Below, in pieces: positions 63,622 to 64,000 of a stretch of 64,000 bases of DNA. The DNA is from Candidatus Blautia intestinavium (GTDB lineage: Bacteria > Bacillota > Clostridia > Lachnospirales > Lachnospiraceae), in NCBI GenBank assembly GCA_019113745.1, contig DXGV01000051.1, positions 1-64,000 on the forward strand. Direction: 5' to 3'. Below the pieces are notes generated by a model. That model was not told the origin of the DNA. It saw nothing but the letters and a program-made list of their open reading frames with translations, and searched no databases. Made by a program: the position numbers and the translations under genes. Position 1 is the stretch's first letter, and each line of letters starts with the position of its first letter.

Positions 63622-63668
63622 AAAAAACGCTTCGGCATCCGTCATTTTCGGATATCGAAGCGCTTTTG
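63622..63668 (+). terminator. Terminator of ABC exporter pair
   Basis: CGCTTCG pairs with CGAAGCG, with an inner ATCCG/CGGAT stem, flanked by A and T runs, so it can act in both directions. Confidence 0.8.
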
Positions 63669-63728
63669 TTTATTTCTGTTTATTCTCTTTTCTCCGCATG
63701 CCGGGAAATCTCCCCGGCATACCTGCCG

Positions 63729-64000
63729 TTATTTTTCTTTTTCCGTTTCCGCAGTCAGATCCTCCACAGAATCCTTCAGAGCGTTTCTCTGATTATCGTC
63801 CACGCCCTCGGACACCTCTTTCTGGAAGAAAATTTTTACTGTCATTAAAAGAAGCTTCAGATCCAGGAAGAAAGAATAATTTTCTATATAAAACAGATCC
63901 AGTTTCAGCTTATCGTAAGGCGTTGTATTATATTTCCCATATACCTGCGCATATCCTGTCAGCCCTGCCTTTACCTTTAAGCGGTAGTAAAATTCCGGAA
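63729..64000 (-). CDS. Bacterial sugar transferase, C-terminal part (partial)
   Basis: The 90 codons before the TAA (63729-63731) read LKVKAGLTGYAQVYGKYNTT and YDKLKLDLFYIENYSFFLDL, the conserved C-terminal core of polyprenyl-phosphate sugar-1-phosphate transferases (WcaJ/EpsL type), which start glycan assembly. The protein then ends in an acidic tail. The 5' part lies beyond the window. It stands convergent to the polysaccharide ABC exporter and probably belongs to the same surface-glycan locus. Confidence 0.92.
   Translation of the reverse strand, partial: PEFYYRLKVKAGLTGYAQVYGKYNTTPYDKLKLDLFYIENYSFFLDLKLLLMTVKIFFQKEVSEGVDDNQRNALKDSVEDLTAETEKEK

Noticed and set aside
1..64000. CRISPR arrays, tRNA or rRNA genes, prophage or integrase
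   Set aside because: Reading both strands, I found no spaced direct repeats, tRNA arms or phage proteins. Dedicated searches would be needed to be certain.

Overview
The window reads as chromosomal DNA of a strict anaerobe in the Clostridia, most likely a gut Lachnospiraceae. The evidence is a bacterial V-type ATPase operon, a FeoA-FeoB fusion, a PerR-type Fur protein beside two rubrerythrins, a T-box leader on metG, a FabT-like MarR regulator and strong Firmicutes-style GGAGG ribosome sites. I cannot name the genus from sequence alone. No tRNA, rRNA, integrase, prophage or CRISPR array was seen.

Region 1 (1-11,650) is a defence island. A minus-strand operon reads fic, hsdM, hsdS, a small membrane-anchored protein, a DUF2971 protein and hsdR (cut by the window edge). 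A plus-strand type III mod-res pair follows. Between them lies a decayed group II intron reverse transcriptase fragment.

Region 2 (11,650-21,130) is mostly minus strand and metabolic: an NhaC antiporter, a fucose/arabinose isomerase family protein, a GNAT acetyltransferase, inorganic pyrophosphatase, FeoAB with a DtxR-like iron box in its promoter, a two-component system and a DUF4342-type protein.

Region 3 (21,440-30,190) is a nine-gene V-ATPase operon in the order G/H, C, I, K, F, E, A, B, D. It ends in a strong terminator and has GC hairpins at two internal junctions.

Region 4 (30,190-38,100) starts with a 600-bp intergenic stretch that holds a tight cluster of DnaA-box matches and then a terminator-bearing leader in front of a guanidinium exporter (Gdx/SMR). 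After it come thioredoxin reductase, a DUF885 metallopeptidase, a FabT-like regulator with its own operator, a CapA-like protein, and a MarR-MFS pair with a palindromic operator.

Region 5 (38,100-45,120) holds a HigBA toxin-antitoxin pair, TatD, molybdenum cofactor genes (MOSC, mogA/moaB, moaA, moaC), metG with its T-box, and a candidate type I toxin-antitoxin locus made of a 42-codon hydrophobic peptide frame and a convergent small RNA.

Region 6 (45,260-64,000) holds a MarR-controlled heterodimeric ABC exporter, a large sensor kinase with its regulator, a LysR/aspA divergent pair, perR with reverse and classical rubrerythrins sharing an operator-like element, an HD hydrolase, a D-Ala-D-Ala carboxypeptidase, the rpmG-secE-nusG-rplK-rplA operon (which ends in a terminator, without rplJL-rpoBC), a teichoic-acid/O-antigen-type ABC exporter, and the 3' end of a sugar-phosphate transferase gene.
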